A stretch of 64,000 bases of DNA from an uncultured bacterium (GCA_902475545.1 CABRZP010000010.1:8305-72304), one strand, 5' to 3'; counted from the stretch's first letter, positions 1 to 8,241 are shown. Notes: generated by a model not told the origin, from the sequence alone. Translations and numbers: made by a program.

Positions 1-80
1 TTTGTAAAAACTCCTTGTCCATTTTATTATTATCAGTTACTGACATTATATAAAATCAGTCACACTGACATGAGGGCTTT

Positions 81-773
81 ATGAAAAAATATGCTTTTAC
101 ACTTGCTGAAGTTTTAATAACACTTGGAGTTATTGGCGTTGTTGCAGCCATGACAATTCCATCTCTTATTCAGAATAATAAAGCTGCAAGGTTGCGTACT
201 CAATTTTTAAAATCTTATTCAACAATTACACAAGTTTATAGAATCATGCAGAATGATACTGAGGGCTCGCTGAATTCAGAATATGAACATGGTACTTTTT
301 ATAAAAATTTTTCTAAATACCTAAAAGGTTCTCTTGATTGCGGAAATTATTATGAAGAACGAATCAATAAAAAACCTTGTTATGCACCAAATGCGGGTAA
401 TAATGTATACAAAAGTTTGAATGGTGCAATTTTGGGCAATAGCGGAGAACGTTTATTAGATGATGGAATATTGGTTATGCCTGATAGTTCTATTTTGTAT
501 TTTGAAAATAATAAAGAAGGTGACTCTGCTATTTATGTTTCAGTAGATTTGAATGGTATTGATAATGGTCCTAATATTTGGGGATATGATTTATTTACTT
601 TTCAATTTCTTGATGCATTAGAGGTTAAAGCTATGGGGGACATGGGTACTGATTTTTCTCCGGAGCAATATTGTGATAGCAGTAAATCTTCTGCTAGAAA
701 CGGGATTGCGTGTGCATTCAAGGCAAAAAATGATCCAGAATATTCCAAAAAAATTGTAAAATCAATTAGATAA
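81..773 (+). CDS. Type IV pilin-like / pseudopilin protein
   Basis: A 230-residue protein that opens with a class III (prepilin) leader: two lysines, then AFTLAEVLITLGVIGVVAA. The Glu at mature position 5 and the hydrophobic helix are those recognised by prepilin peptidase. The residue before Phe is Ala rather than the usual Gly. After the helix comes a soluble domain with cysteines near residues 87, 100, 198 and 211, likely disulphides. The start is supported by GAGGG about 5 bases upstream. It is probably an envelope-anchored pilin or pseudopilin subunit. No other pilus gene lies nearby, so its machine is unknown. Confidence 0.85.
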   Translation: MKKYAFTLAEVLITLGVIGVVAAMTIPSLIQNNKAARLRTQFLKSYSTITQVYRIMQNDTEGSLNSEYEHGTFYKNFSKYLKGSLDCGNYYEERINKKPCYAPNAGNNVYKSLNGAILGNSGERLLDDGILVMPDSSILYFENNKEGDSAIYVSVDLNGIDNGPNIWGYDLFTFQFLDALEVKAMGDMGTDFSPEQYCDSSKSSARNGIACAFKAKNDPEYSKKIVKSIR

Positions 774-1050
774 TATCGTGGTTTATTTCTTCATTTCTAT
801 CTCCGCTTGTTAGCTCGCATTAAACGGGTTTCCGTCAAGGCTCAACTCCTTGAGCGTTCGCTCTCTGCTCACAATCCGCTTTGCATCGCAATCAAAAGAA
901 AAGAAATTGGCCCCAAAAGAATTACATAATATATTTTATTATCTGAAATGTTAATTTTTTGTTTATTTTTTAAGGATTTTTCAAAAACAGTGTTATAACA
1001 ATAATATAAAATAATATAAAAATATATTGTTAGTAAAGGAGATAAAAATT
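774..1050. other. Intergenic region with repeat-like tail and dnaK promoter region
   Basis: The part at about 805-905 is much richer in GC than its surroundings. It carries a GCTCAA-CTCC-TTGAGC hairpin and ends in AATCAAAAGAAAAG, reminiscent of the start of the large repeat at 16.7 and 31.3 kb (AATCAAAG). It looks like a decayed dispersed repeat. The AT-rich stretch 950-1035 must hold the dnaK promoter, with several overlapping TATAA-like boxes. No CIRCE operator (TTAGCACTC-N9-GAGTGCTAA) is visible. Confidence 0.4.
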
Positions 1051-2895
1051 ATGGCAAAAACAATTGGTATTGACTTGGGTACAACAAACTCAGTTGTTGC
1101 AGTTATGGAAGGTGGTAAACCAACCGTTATTGCGAATGCAGAAGGTTCAAGAACAACCCCTTCTATTGTTGGTTTTTCTAAAACAGGTGAAAGACTTGTC
1201 GGACAATTAGCTAAACGTCAGGCTATCGTTAACCCTGATAAAACTATTGCTTCTATTAAAAGACACATGGGTGATAATTATAAAGTAAATATTGATGGAA
1301 AAGATTATACTCCACAAGAAATTTCATCAATGATTTTAAGAAAATTAGCAGATGATGCTTCTAATTATTTAGGTGAAAAAGTAACATCAGCAGTTATTAC
1401 AGTTCCGGCATATTTCAATGATGCTCAAAGACAAGCTACAAAAGATGCAGGTAAAATTGCAGGTTTAGATGTTCTACGTATCGTTAACGAACCAACTGCT
1501 GCTGCTTTAGCTTACGGTCTTGAAAAAGAAAAAGCTGAAAAAGTTTTAGTATTCGACTTAGGTGGTGGTACATTCGATGTTTCAGTTCTTGAAATCGGTG
1601 ACGGTGTTCATGAAGTATTATCAACTTCAGGTGATACTCACTTAGGTGGTGACGACTTTGACCAAAAAGTTATGGATTGGATTTGCGAAGAATTCAAAAA
1701 ACAAGAAGGTATTGATCTTAAAGGCGATAAACAAGCTATGCAACGTGTTAAAGAAGCTGCCGAAAAAGCTAAATGTGAATTGTCTTCAGTATTTGAAACA
1801 AATATTAACTTACCGTTCATTACAGCTGATGCTAACGGCCCTAAACACTTAGACTTGAGTCTTACAAGAGCAAAATTCGAAGAATTATGCTATGACTTGT
1901 TAGAAAGATGTAAAAAACCTGTAGAACAAGCTATTCAAGATGCAGGTATTTCTAAATCTGAAATCAATGAAGTTGTATTAGTTGGCGGTTCTTCAAGAAT
2001 TCCTGCTGTTCAAAAATTAGTTAAAGATTATACAGGTAAAGAACCAAACCAATCAGTTAACCCTGATGAAGTAGTTGCTGTTGGTGCAGCAGTTCAAGCC
2101 GGTGTATTAGCAGGTGAAGTTAAAGATATCGTATTGTTAGACGTTACTCCTTTAACATTAGGTATTGAAACTTTAGGTGGTGTAATGACTCCGTTGGTTC
2201 CAAGAAATACTACAATTCCTGTTTCTAAATCTCAAGTTTTCTCAACAGCAGAAAATAACCAAACAGCAGTAGATATTCAGGTTCTTCAAGGTGAAAGACC
2301 AATGGCTAGAGATAACAAATCTTTAGGTATGTTCCGTTTGGAAGGTATTGCTCCTGCTATGCGTGGTATCCCTCAAATCGAAGTTACTTTTGATATCGAT
2401 GCTAACGGTATTGTAAATGTATCTGCTAAAGATAAAGCTACAAATAAAGAACAAAAAATTACTATTACAAATTCTTCTAACCTTTCTGAAGATGATATTG
2501 ATAAAATGGTAAAAGAAGCAGAAGCAAATGCTGCTGAAGATAAAAAGAAAAAAGAAGAAGCAGAAATTAAAAATAATGCTGCAAGTTTAATCGGTTCAGC
2601 TGACAGAATCGTTAAAGATTTTGAAGGTAAAATTGATGCGGCTGATAAATCAAAATTAGAAGAACAAAAAGCTGCATTGCAAAAAGCAATCGACGAAAAC
2701 AAATCAACAGATGAATTGAAAAAATTATCTGAAGAATTGCAACAAACAATGTTCGGAATTTCTCAAAAAGCTTACGAAGCAGTTCAAAAAGAAGGCGAAG
2801 CTGCTCAAAGTGCAAATTCAGAAAGTGCATCTTCTGAATCTTCATCAAACAATAATGACGATGATGTAATAGATGCAGAATATGTAAAAGAATAA
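1051..2895 (+). CDS. dnaK: Chaperone protein DnaK (Hsp70)
   Basis: This is the ATP-dependent Hsp70 chaperone. The start is placed at the ATG at 1051, preceded by AAAGGAG with 8-base spacing, giving 614 residues beginning MAKTIGIDLGTTNS. An upstream TTG in frame is not favoured. The N-terminal ATPase domain shows the phosphate-1 loop IGIDLGTTNS, the phosphate-2 motif VFDLGGGTFDVSVLE and the adenosine motif VLVGGSSRIP. The substrate domain follows, then a helical lid and an acidic tail ending DDDVIDAEYVKE, typical of bacterial DnaK. It stands alone, without adjacent grpE or dnaJ, and is closed by a strong terminator. Confidence 0.98.
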   Translation: MAKTIGIDLGTTNSVVAVMEGGKPTVIANAEGSRTTPSIVGFSKTGERLVGQLAKRQAIVNPDKTIASIKRHMGDNYKVNIDGKDYTPQEISSMILRKLADDASNYLGEKVTSAVITVPAYFNDAQRQATKDAGKIAGLDVLRIVNEPTAAALAYGLEKEKAEKVLVFDLGGGTFDVSVLEIGDGVHEVLSTSGDTHLGGDDFDQKVMDWICEEFKKQEGIDLKGDKQAMQRVKEAAEKAKCELSSVFETNINLPFITADANGPKHLDLSLTRAKFEELCYDLLERCKKPVEQAIQDAGISKSEINEVVLVGGSSRIPAVQKLVKDYTGKEPNQSVNPDEVVAVGAAVQAGVLAGEVKDIVLLDVTPLTLGIETLGGVMTPLVPRNTTIPVSKSQVFSTAENNQTAVDIQVLQGERPMARDNKSLGMFRLEGIAPAMRGIPQIEVTFDIDANGIVNVSAKDKATNKEQKITITNSSNLSEDDIDKMVKEAEANAAEDKKKKEEAEIKNNAASLIGSADRIVKDFEGKIDAADKSKLEEQKAALQKAIDENKSTDELKKLSEELQQTMFGISQKAYEAVQKEGEAAQSANSESASSESSSNNNDDDVIDAEYVKE

Positions 2896-2915
2896 TAATT
2901 CTTTAAATATTTTAG

Positions 2916-2957
2916 AAACGGCGGATTAGAAATATTTCTAATCCGCCGTTTCCTTTT
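2916..2957 (+). terminator. dnaK terminator
   Basis: A perfect 18+18 base palindrome (AAACGGCGGATTAGAAAT and its complement) is followed by TCCTTTT, 20 bases after the dnaK stop. Confidence 0.85.
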
Positions 2958-2960
2958 ATA

Positions 2961-3024
2961 TAAAAAATAGCCACATGACTGTATTAAAAAAAATATATTA
3001 TGCTAATATGAATCTATGGAAAAG
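2961..3024. repeat. Duplicated promoter/start segment, copy 1
   Basis: These 64 bases recur at 3683-3746 with only two mismatches. They end inside the first codons of the paralogous membrane-protein genes at 3016 and 3738, and include the -10 box and start codon of both. Confidence 0.9.
3004..3009 (+). promoter_or_regulatory. -10 box, leaderless start of the gene at 3016
   Basis: TAATAT lies six bases before the ATG. There is no Shine-Dalgarno sequence upstream, so transcription should start at or next to the start codon. Confidence 0.55.
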
Positions 3025-3369
3025 GTAGATAATAAATTAAAGTTTCTAATAGCTATAAGGTTTTTATGGAATACTTTCTCCGGTGTTGTTGCTTCTTTGT
3101 ATTCATTCTACATATTTGTTGTTATGATGTTTCTTCATGATGAGAAAGATGTGGCAATCTTTAATATTTTGGCATTTATATGTATTATTTGTTTATTATT
3201 ATATATTACAATAGGTGTTGTTGCTGCAGTTTGTACAAAAAGATACTTAAAATGTGTAGATGAAAGTAATTTTCAGTTTGATTTTATACTATTTAATCTG
3301 GTAGTATTAACGATACTTTTAGTACTTACAGTTTGTGTAATATTTTTAATACTGGGAAGGATAATATGA
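3016..3369 (+). CDS. Small integral membrane protein (module A, copy 1)
   Basis: A 117-residue, very hydrophobic protein with about three membrane helices and no recognised family. Residues 8-20 (KFLIAIRFLWNTF) and a later KRYLKCVDESNFQ segment recur in the paralogue at 3738 (KFLIALRFLWNIF and KYLKNIDKSYFQ). The next gene starts inside its stop codon (ATGA overlap), so the pair is translationally coupled. It probably forms a two-component membrane complex with that partner. Function unknown. Confidence 0.7.
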   Translation: MEKVDNKLKFLIAIRFLWNTFSGVVASLYSFYIFVVMMFLHDEKDVAIFNILAFICIICLLLYITIGVVAAVCTKRYLKCVDESNFQFDFILFNLVVLTILLVLTVCVIFLILGRII

Positions 3370-3668
3370 TAAATAAAAAAAATATTTGGATTCCTATATT
3401 TTTATTTTTTCTTTTTATATTACATTTCGTGTTTAATTTTTTTACCGGATTACGAATTATATGTGGTATAGATAAGATATCCGTGTATTTTTTATTTTTT
3501 ATATTAGTGTTTTTATTTTTGAATTATTATTCATATTCTACTTTAAAAATAACGTATCAATGTTATGCAAATTGTAAAATGCCCACCAGGAAAAATATTT
3601 TAGTACTAGTTATTTATATAATTATCATGGCTTCTTTTTTGTTTTTATATTATGACTATAGGCTTTAA
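3366..3668 (+). CDS. Small integral membrane protein (module B, copy 1)
   Basis: A 100-residue hydrophobic protein with about three predicted membrane helices. The start chosen is the ATG at 3366, which overlaps the previous stop by four bases and has GGGAAGG six bases upstream. A longer in-frame form from 3333 is less likely. It is the second gene of a pair that is repeated just downstream. No family recognised. Confidence 0.65.
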   Translation: MINKKNIWIPIFLFFLFILHFVFNFFTGLRIICGIDKISVYFLFFILVFLFLNYYSYSTLKITYQCYANCKMPTRKNILVLVIYIIIMASFLFLYYDYRL

Positions 3669-3682
3669 TGTATTATAATAAT

Positions 3683-3746
3683 TAAAAAATAGCCACATGA
3701 CCGTATTAAAAAAAATATATTATGCTAATATAAATCTATGGAAAAG
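3683..3746. repeat. Duplicated promoter/start segment, copy 2
   Basis: The second copy of the 64-base segment at 2961-3024 (62 of 64 identical). It marks the left edge of the duplicated gene pair. Confidence 0.9.
3726..3731 (+). promoter_or_regulatory. -10 box, leaderless start of the gene at 3738
   Basis: TAATAT sits six bases before the ATG, as in copy 1, with no ribosome-binding site. Confidence 0.55.
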
Positions 3747-4052
3747 ATTAATATTTTTACAAAATTTTTAATAGCCTTAAGATTTTTATGGAATATTTTT
3801 GCTCCTGTAACTCTTGTTTTTGTTTCCATAAATGATTTTATGACTAATGGGATATCTGATTGTATAAAAAATATCAATTTGGTAGTTTTATTTATGTTTA
3901 TTCTGGGTGTTTTTTTTGTATTTGTAACTTGGAAATATCTAAAAAATATAGATAAGAGTTATTTTCAACTTGTATATACAATTTGTAATTCTGTTTTATT
4001 TTTTGCTATTTATTTTTTTGTGTTTCTTTTAAATTTTGGGGGAAAATTTTAG
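3738..4052 (+). CDS. Small integral membrane protein (module A, copy 2)
   Basis: A 104-residue hydrophobic paralogue of the protein at 3016. The N-terminus (KFLIALRFLWNIF) and the KYLKNIDKSYFQ motif are kept, while the rest has diverged strongly. The two proteins differ far more than their shared promoter segments do. About three membrane helices. Followed almost at once by a second hydrophobic gene, repeating the order of the first pair. Function unknown. Confidence 0.7.
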   Translation: MEKINIFTKFLIALRFLWNIFAPVTLVFVSINDFMTNGISDCIKNINLVVLFMFILGVFFVFVTWKYLKNIDKSYFQLVYTICNSVLFFAIYFFVFLLNFGGKF

Positions 4053-4056
4053 AGCA

Positions 4057-4362
4057 ATGGGAAGTAAAACATCAATGTTGAAGAATATAGCAATAGGATC
4101 CGTTCTTATCTCCATGGTGATATTTATTTATTTGCATGTTTTTATAATTTTTGTTATTAGTTTTGGTATTTCTATTGATGTGTTTGGTTTTGTTGATCCG
4201 ATTCATTATGCAAGTTTGGCGGACATGAAAAAAGCAATAATATCTAGTTTATATCCAGTTTTACTGGAATATGTTTTAATAAATTTTGTGCTATATTTTG
4301 TATTAATGGCTGTATATAATCTGGTAAAGAAAATAATAAAGAAAAAAGCAAGTGAGGACTAA
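4057..4362 (+). CDS. Small integral membrane protein (module B, copy 2)
   Basis: About 101 residues from the ATG at 4057, four bases after the previous stop. A TTG at 4036, overlapping the previous gene, is an alternative start, and a GGGGGA there may serve as the ribosome-binding site. It has two to three membrane helices and a basic tail (KKIIKKKASED). It occupies the position of the module B protein of the first pair, though sequence similarity is weak by eye. Confidence 0.6.
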   Translation: MGSKTSMLKNIAIGSVLISMVIFIYLHVFIIFVISFGISIDVFGFVDPIHYASLADMKKAIISSLYPVLLEYVLINFVLYFVLMAVYNLVKKIIKKKASED

Positions 4363-4381
4363 TCCTGCACTTGCCTTTTTT
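4342..4381. terminator. Bidirectional terminator
   Basis: AAAAAA-GCAAGTG, a short loop containing AGGA/TCCT, then CACTTGC-CTTTTTT. It lies between converging genes and has a T-run in both directions. Confidence 0.85.
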
Positions 4382-4383
4382 AG

Positions 4384-5688
4384 TTACCATTGTTCTAAAA
4401 CTGATTTAGGAGTTTTAGTTATGATTATGTTATAGTAGTTTCTGATTGTTCCTCGATCTTGTGCTTCTCTTGCAATTCTAACTTTTTTATCGGGATCATT
4501 TTTATTGAAATCATAAGTATCAAGAATAACTGAATTTAAATCACCTTGCTTATCAATATATGAATATACTATATCAGCATGTCCTATAGCGTATTTCATA
4601 TTCCTACTGCTGCCTAAATATGTACTCCCGCCTTTTATAACTTTACCTTTTTGCAAGTTATCTTTGTGTTTTAAATAGTAATCTTTTAATTCTCGTGATG
4701 TCGAAATTTCTTTAGCAAGGTCACTTGTGGAATTCAAAATTATACCATTTGCATTTGAAACATCTAATTGTCCTTGTACTTTTTTCTGAACAATATCCTG
4801 CAATTCTTTTGATGGTAAATCATATATGTTGTAAATAAGGGCTCCATTCTTTGTAATGTATTCTTTGCTGTTTCTAAAATCATTAGATGCTGCATTCCAT
4901 AATGCTGCTGCATCAGGCATTGTGTTATCTCTGTTATACAATTTCATACCAGCATCAACGGCATATTGAGGTATACGATAATTATTATTTTGAATATCTT
5001 GGATATTTGGGTTGAACTTTAATTTTATGGCTTCAAGAATTAAACTTTGAGGCTTTTTATCTATTTTGGTATCAGCAAATAACGGATTTATTTCTTTGAT
5101 TTGTTTTTTTACTTCGTCAAAGTTTGTATTCATATTTTCTAATTCGTTTACAACGCCTTCGATATTATTCTGGTTGTTTAAATATTTTAATCTTGCCATA
5201 GATTCGTTCATTTCTCTATTCAGACGCCTTAATGCGATATATTGCTTGTAGACTTTTTGATATTCGGTCTGATTTTTGATTTTTGATAAGTAATCCAGAG
5301 TAAGTTGTTCCCGAATGATTGCTTCCTGTTGACCGGCTTGAATTTTGTCTAAGGCTTCGTAAATTTCTGCGGCTTTTGCCTTCTTTAATTTCATTTTTTG
5401 TAATATCGTGTTAATACATTCTTTTGCCTTGTCGATTATCGGGTGCGTTTTTTGTTGTTTTTGCGGATTTTCGGCTTCTGAATTTTCAGGTAAATCTTCC
5501 TGCGGGGTTATTTGTTCATCTATTGAAATTCCAATTTCAAATGGATTACTATAATTGTACTCCTCTTGTCCCATATTGTCGGAAACGTCATTTTCGGCGG
5601 TGTTTGAACCAACTCCTCGATAATGTTCTCTTACTTTTGTTCCATCATCTTTTACGTAAGATTTTACGTGTACTGTTTTGTCTGTCAT
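4384..5688 (-). CDS. Unknown 434-residue protein with coiled-coil middle
   Basis: Not recognised. The N-terminus carries the motif VHVKSYVKDDGTKVREHYRG, a type of short segment I associate with phage-head-like and effector-like proteins. Residues of roughly 85-215 are strongly helical, Lys/Glu/Gln-rich and probably coiled coil. The C-terminal third is globular, with a segment YLGSSRNMKYAIGHADIVYS followed by an Asp-rich stretch. There is no signal peptide or membrane helix. The start has GAAAGGA upstream. The arrangement (tag, coiled coil, C-terminal domain) would suit a secreted effector or toxin, but that is only inference. Confidence 0.7.
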   Translation of the reverse strand: MTDKTVHVKSYVKDDGTKVREHYRGVGSNTAENDVSDNMGQEEYNYSNPFEIGISIDEQITPQEDLPENSEAENPQKQQKTHPIIDKAKECINTILQKMKLKKAKAAEIYEALDKIQAGQQEAIIREQLTLDYLSKIKNQTEYQKVYKQYIALRRLNREMNESMARLKYLNNQNNIEGVVNELENMNTNFDEVKKQIKEINPLFADTKIDKKPQSLILEAIKLKFNPNIQDIQNNNYRIPQYAVDAGMKLYNRDNTMPDAAALWNAASNDFRNSKEYITKNGALIYNIYDLPSKELQDIVQKKVQGQLDVSNANGIILNSTSDLAKEISTSRELKDYYLKHKDNLQKGKVIKGGSTYLGSSRNMKYAIGHADIVYSYIDKQGDLNSVILDTYDFNKNDPDKKVRIAREAQDRGTIRNYYNIIITKTPKSVLEQW

Positions 5689-5989
5689 TTTGTTTTCCTT
5701 TCTTTTTTATATATGTTGCAGCAAAAATCTCCGATTTAATTTAATAAACCGGAGTTATATTTCGTCAAAACGGGTACAGTTTTCCCATAATTGAATTTAT
5801 GAGTAAACGGAGGGTACTATCAAAAGATTTTTATCTTTAGGAGTTTTTATTGCTCCCGAGTGTAAACCTTAACTCATTTGAGCATTATAACATTTTTGTC
5901 AGTATTCCGTAAATAACCACTTGTCTGTTTTTAGTCACAAAAGTTTATTTTTTCTTCATTTGGAAAATTTTTTATTGTAATATCTTTAT
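5689..5989. other. Intergenic region upstream of dnaA
   Basis: About 300 bases between the divergent unknown gene and dnaA. I see no cluster of DnaA boxes (TTATNCACA), no AT-rich 13-mer array and no strong hairpin, so there is no support for an origin here. The right end carries the dnaA -10 box. Confidence 0.4.
5978..5983 (+). promoter_or_regulatory. -10 box, leaderless start of dnaA
   Basis: TAATAT (preceded by TG, as in an extended -10) lies six bases before the dnaA ATG. There is no ribosome-binding site. Confidence 0.5.
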
Positions 5990-7411
5990 ATGGATATAAA
6001 TGAGGTTAAAGAACTTTGGTATCAAATTAAGGAGAGCTTGTCGGAAGATTTGACGGATGATGTTGCTCCGTGGATTGAACCTTTAGAAGCTGTTAATTAT
6101 GAGAATGAAACATTAACTCTGCTTACCCCGCTGCAATTAACTGCAACAATGCTGAATAAAAAAGGTTTGGTTGTAAAAATTAGAGAATCACTGCGTCAGC
6201 GAGTTAGTAGTAATTCAAATGTGGCTCTTGTTTATGATGAAAATTTAGCTGCTAAATATCTGAAAGAAAAGAAAAAAGAATTATCAAAATATATTCCGGG
6301 ACAAACTGAAGAAGATAAAAAAACAGAATCCGCAAAATTATCACTGGCACAGATGCAATCCAGTGCTAATCTTAATCTGAATTTGAAGTTTGATAATTTT
6401 GTTGTCGGAGAAAATTCAAAATTTGCATATAATGCAGCGTTTTCTGTCGCAAATAACCCGTCTAAAAAATTTAATCCGTTATTTATATACGGTGCATCTG
6501 GTCTTGGTAAAACTCACTTGATGCAAGCAATTGGGCATTATATTATTTTTAATAAGCCTGAACTAAAGGTTCGTTATATCCGTATGGAAGAATATTTTAA
6601 CGAATGGGTGAGATGTTTCCAATTTGCGGATGCCGCAGGCGGGAAAAAACGTCAAATAAATAATTCTCAGATGAGAAAATTCCATCAAAAATTTCAAAAT
6701 ATTGATGTTCTTTTAATGGATGATATTCAATTTATTGAGTCAAAAATGAAGACTATGGAAGATTTTTTCTCTACGTTTGAAGCTCTTTACACAAATAATA
6801 AACAAATTGTAATTGCTTCAGACAGATTACCTAAAGATATTCCGACTCTTGACAACAGATTAAGAACCCGTTTTGAAATGGGGTTGGTTGTGGATATTGT
6901 TCCGCCTGATTTTGAAACAAGGTGCGAAATTGTAAAATCCTATGCTAAAGAACTTGAAGTTGAAGCAGACGATGATGTATTTGAGTATATTGCAGAAAAT
7001 TTTGAAAATAATGTTCGTGAACTTAAAGGTGCTTTTAATAAAGTTAGTGCGTTTGCAGAATTTTCAGGACTTGGTGTTACCCTTGGCCTTGCTCAAAAAG
7101 CTCTGAGATGTGAAGTTAAGAAAAAAGAAATTACTGTAGATATTATTGCTCAAAAAACTGCGGATTACTTTAGTTTGACTGTTAAAGATTTAAAAGGTAC
7201 TGCCCGTCAACAAAAAGTTGCTCATGCTAGGCATATTGCAATTTATCTTGCCAGAGAAGTTTTGCAAATGAGTTATGAATCTATTGGTGAATTTTTTGCG
7301 AAAAAGCATACTACAATTATGTATTCTTGCGATTTAATTACTGATAAATTGAAGGTTGATAACAGCTTGCAAGATACTATTAATGAAATTAAATTAACAT
7401 TAAAAAATTAG
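5990..7411 (+). CDS. dnaA: Chromosomal replication initiator DnaA
   Basis: AAA+ initiator of 473 residues. Domain I (1-85) is followed by a short linker. Domain III has Walker A GASGLGKTH (about 168), Walker B LLMDDIQF (about 241) and the sensor/arginine region LDNRLRTRFEMGL. It also has a small insertion of Gly, Lys and Gln-rich residues before Walker B. Domain IV ends with the DNA-reading helix FAKKHTTIMYS. The usual form is GGRDHTT, so the conserved Asp before HTT is Lys here. dnaN is not next to it. Instead ruvA follows after 12 bases, making a dnaA-ruvA operon. Confidence 0.96.
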   Translation: MDINEVKELWYQIKESLSEDLTDDVAPWIEPLEAVNYENETLTLLTPLQLTATMLNKKGLVVKIRESLRQRVSSNSNVALVYDENLAAKYLKEKKKELSKYIPGQTEEDKKTESAKLSLAQMQSSANLNLNLKFDNFVVGENSKFAYNAAFSVANNPSKKFNPLFIYGASGLGKTHLMQAIGHYIIFNKPELKVRYIRMEEYFNEWVRCFQFADAAGGKKRQINNSQMRKFHQKFQNIDVLLMDDIQFIESKMKTMEDFFSTFEALYTNNKQIVIASDRLPKDIPTLDNRLRTRFEMGLVVDIVPPDFETRCEIVKSYAKELEVEADDDVFEYIAENFENNVRELKGAFNKVSAFAEFSGLGVTLGLAQKALRCEVKKKEITVDIIAQKTADYFSLTVKDLKGTARQQKVAHARHIAIYLAREVLQMSYESIGEFFAKKHTTIMYSCDLITDKLKVDNSLQDTINEIKLTLKN

Positions 7412-7423
7412 GAAAATAATAAA

Positions 7424-8041
7424 ATGTATGATTATATAAAAGGTTTATTTGCATATAAAGTAAGCGGTCAAAAAGGTTATTTTGCGACAATAGATGTAAA
7501 TGGTGTCGGTTATATGCTCGAAATTATGGATAGAGATTATGCTTTATTACCGTCAGAGGGCGAACCTTTAAAATTGTTTTGTGAACTTTTACATAAAGAA
7601 GATAGAATGAGTCTTTGCGGATTTTTAAAACGTGAAGATAGAGATATTTTTAATATTTTAATGTCTGTATCCGGAGTTGGTTCAAAGATGGCATTAACAC
7701 TTTTAAATTCTTTTGAAGTTACTGATTTAGTAGGATTTGTACTTGATGGGAATTTTAAAGAACTTACACGTGCAAAAGGTGTTGGTCCAAAATTAGCACA
7801 GAAAATTATTCTTGAATTGAAAGACAAATTAACTTCATATAAGGATTCTGTTCCTGTCAAATCAGTGTCCGGCAGAGTGAAAAATTCTCAAAATATGGAA
7901 GATGCACAAATGGTTCTGTTGTCATTGGGATATGAAAAAGATGAAGTTTCAGATGCAGTAGAAAAGGCATTATGTCGAATAGATGAAAATGCTTCTGCCG
8001 AGGAAATTCTAAAAGAAGCTTTGAAAGTTTTATCTTTATAA
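7424..8041 (+). CDS. ruvA: Holliday junction helicase subunit RuvA
   Basis: 205 residues, the usual length. The N-terminal OB domain (MYDYIKGLFAYK...) is followed by two helix-hairpin-helix motifs (FNILMSVSGVGSKMA and LTRAKGVGPKLAQKIILELK) that bind the junction. A C-terminal domain III contacts RuvB (DEVSDAVEKAL...EEILKEALKVL). It starts 12 bases after dnaA and has a weak AGGAAAA site, so it is probably co-transcribed. ruvB and ruvC are not in the window. Confidence 0.96.
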   Translation: MYDYIKGLFAYKVSGQKGYFATIDVNGVGYMLEIMDRDYALLPSEGEPLKLFCELLHKEDRMSLCGFLKREDRDIFNILMSVSGVGSKMALTLLNSFEVTDLVGFVLDGNFKELTRAKGVGPKLAQKIILELKDKLTSYKDSVPVKSVSGRVKNSQNMEDAQMVLLSLGYEKDEVSDAVEKALCRIDENASAEEILKEALKVLSL

Positions 8042-8178
8042 GATTATGTATTAAGAGATGGAATTTCTTTCAAAGAAGCAGCTATTATAGCGGAGATTCT
8101 TGGTTATGAGCTGGAGTTTGTCAGAAAGAATGGTTTGAAATGGGAATTTTATCGTTATTGGTTGAAGTATTCACCCCC
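8042..8178 (+). pseudogene. Possible gene remnant in frame after ruvA
   Basis: Directly after the ruvA TAA the same frame stays open for about 67 codons and reads like protein (SFKEAAIIAEILGYELEFV, then KWEFYRYWLKYSPP). It has no ATG, GTG or TTG near its beginning and no ribosome-binding site. It may be the remnant of a small gene or an ancestral extension. Low confidence. Confidence 0.25.
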
Positions 8179-8207
8179 GTTGATTTTTTTTTACTATGAT
8201 ATTATAA
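8179..8207 (+). promoter_or_regulatory. Sigma-70-type promoter of the CNNM transporter gene
   Basis: TTGATT (8179-8184), a 17-base spacer and TATAAT (8202-8207) match the bacterial consensus. An AAAGGA ribosome-binding site follows at 8224, so this gene has a normal leader. Confidence 0.75.
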
Positions 8208-8241
8208 TTGTAATTGTAATTATAAAGGATACGAAAGAGAA

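Noticed and set aside
950..1050. CIRCE/HrcA control of dnaK
   Set aside because: No TTAGCACTC-N9-GAGTGCTAA or near match is visible.
2373..2848. Open frames on the minus strand across the end of dnaK
   Set aside because: They are the mirror of dnaK codons (Lys/Glu-rich helices read as Ser/Phe/Leu) and have no start signals.
5689..5989. Replication origin next to dnaA
   Set aside because: No cluster of DnaA boxes, no 13-mer repeats, and dnaN is absent. The altered reading helix leaves some doubt, so this is recorded under findings.
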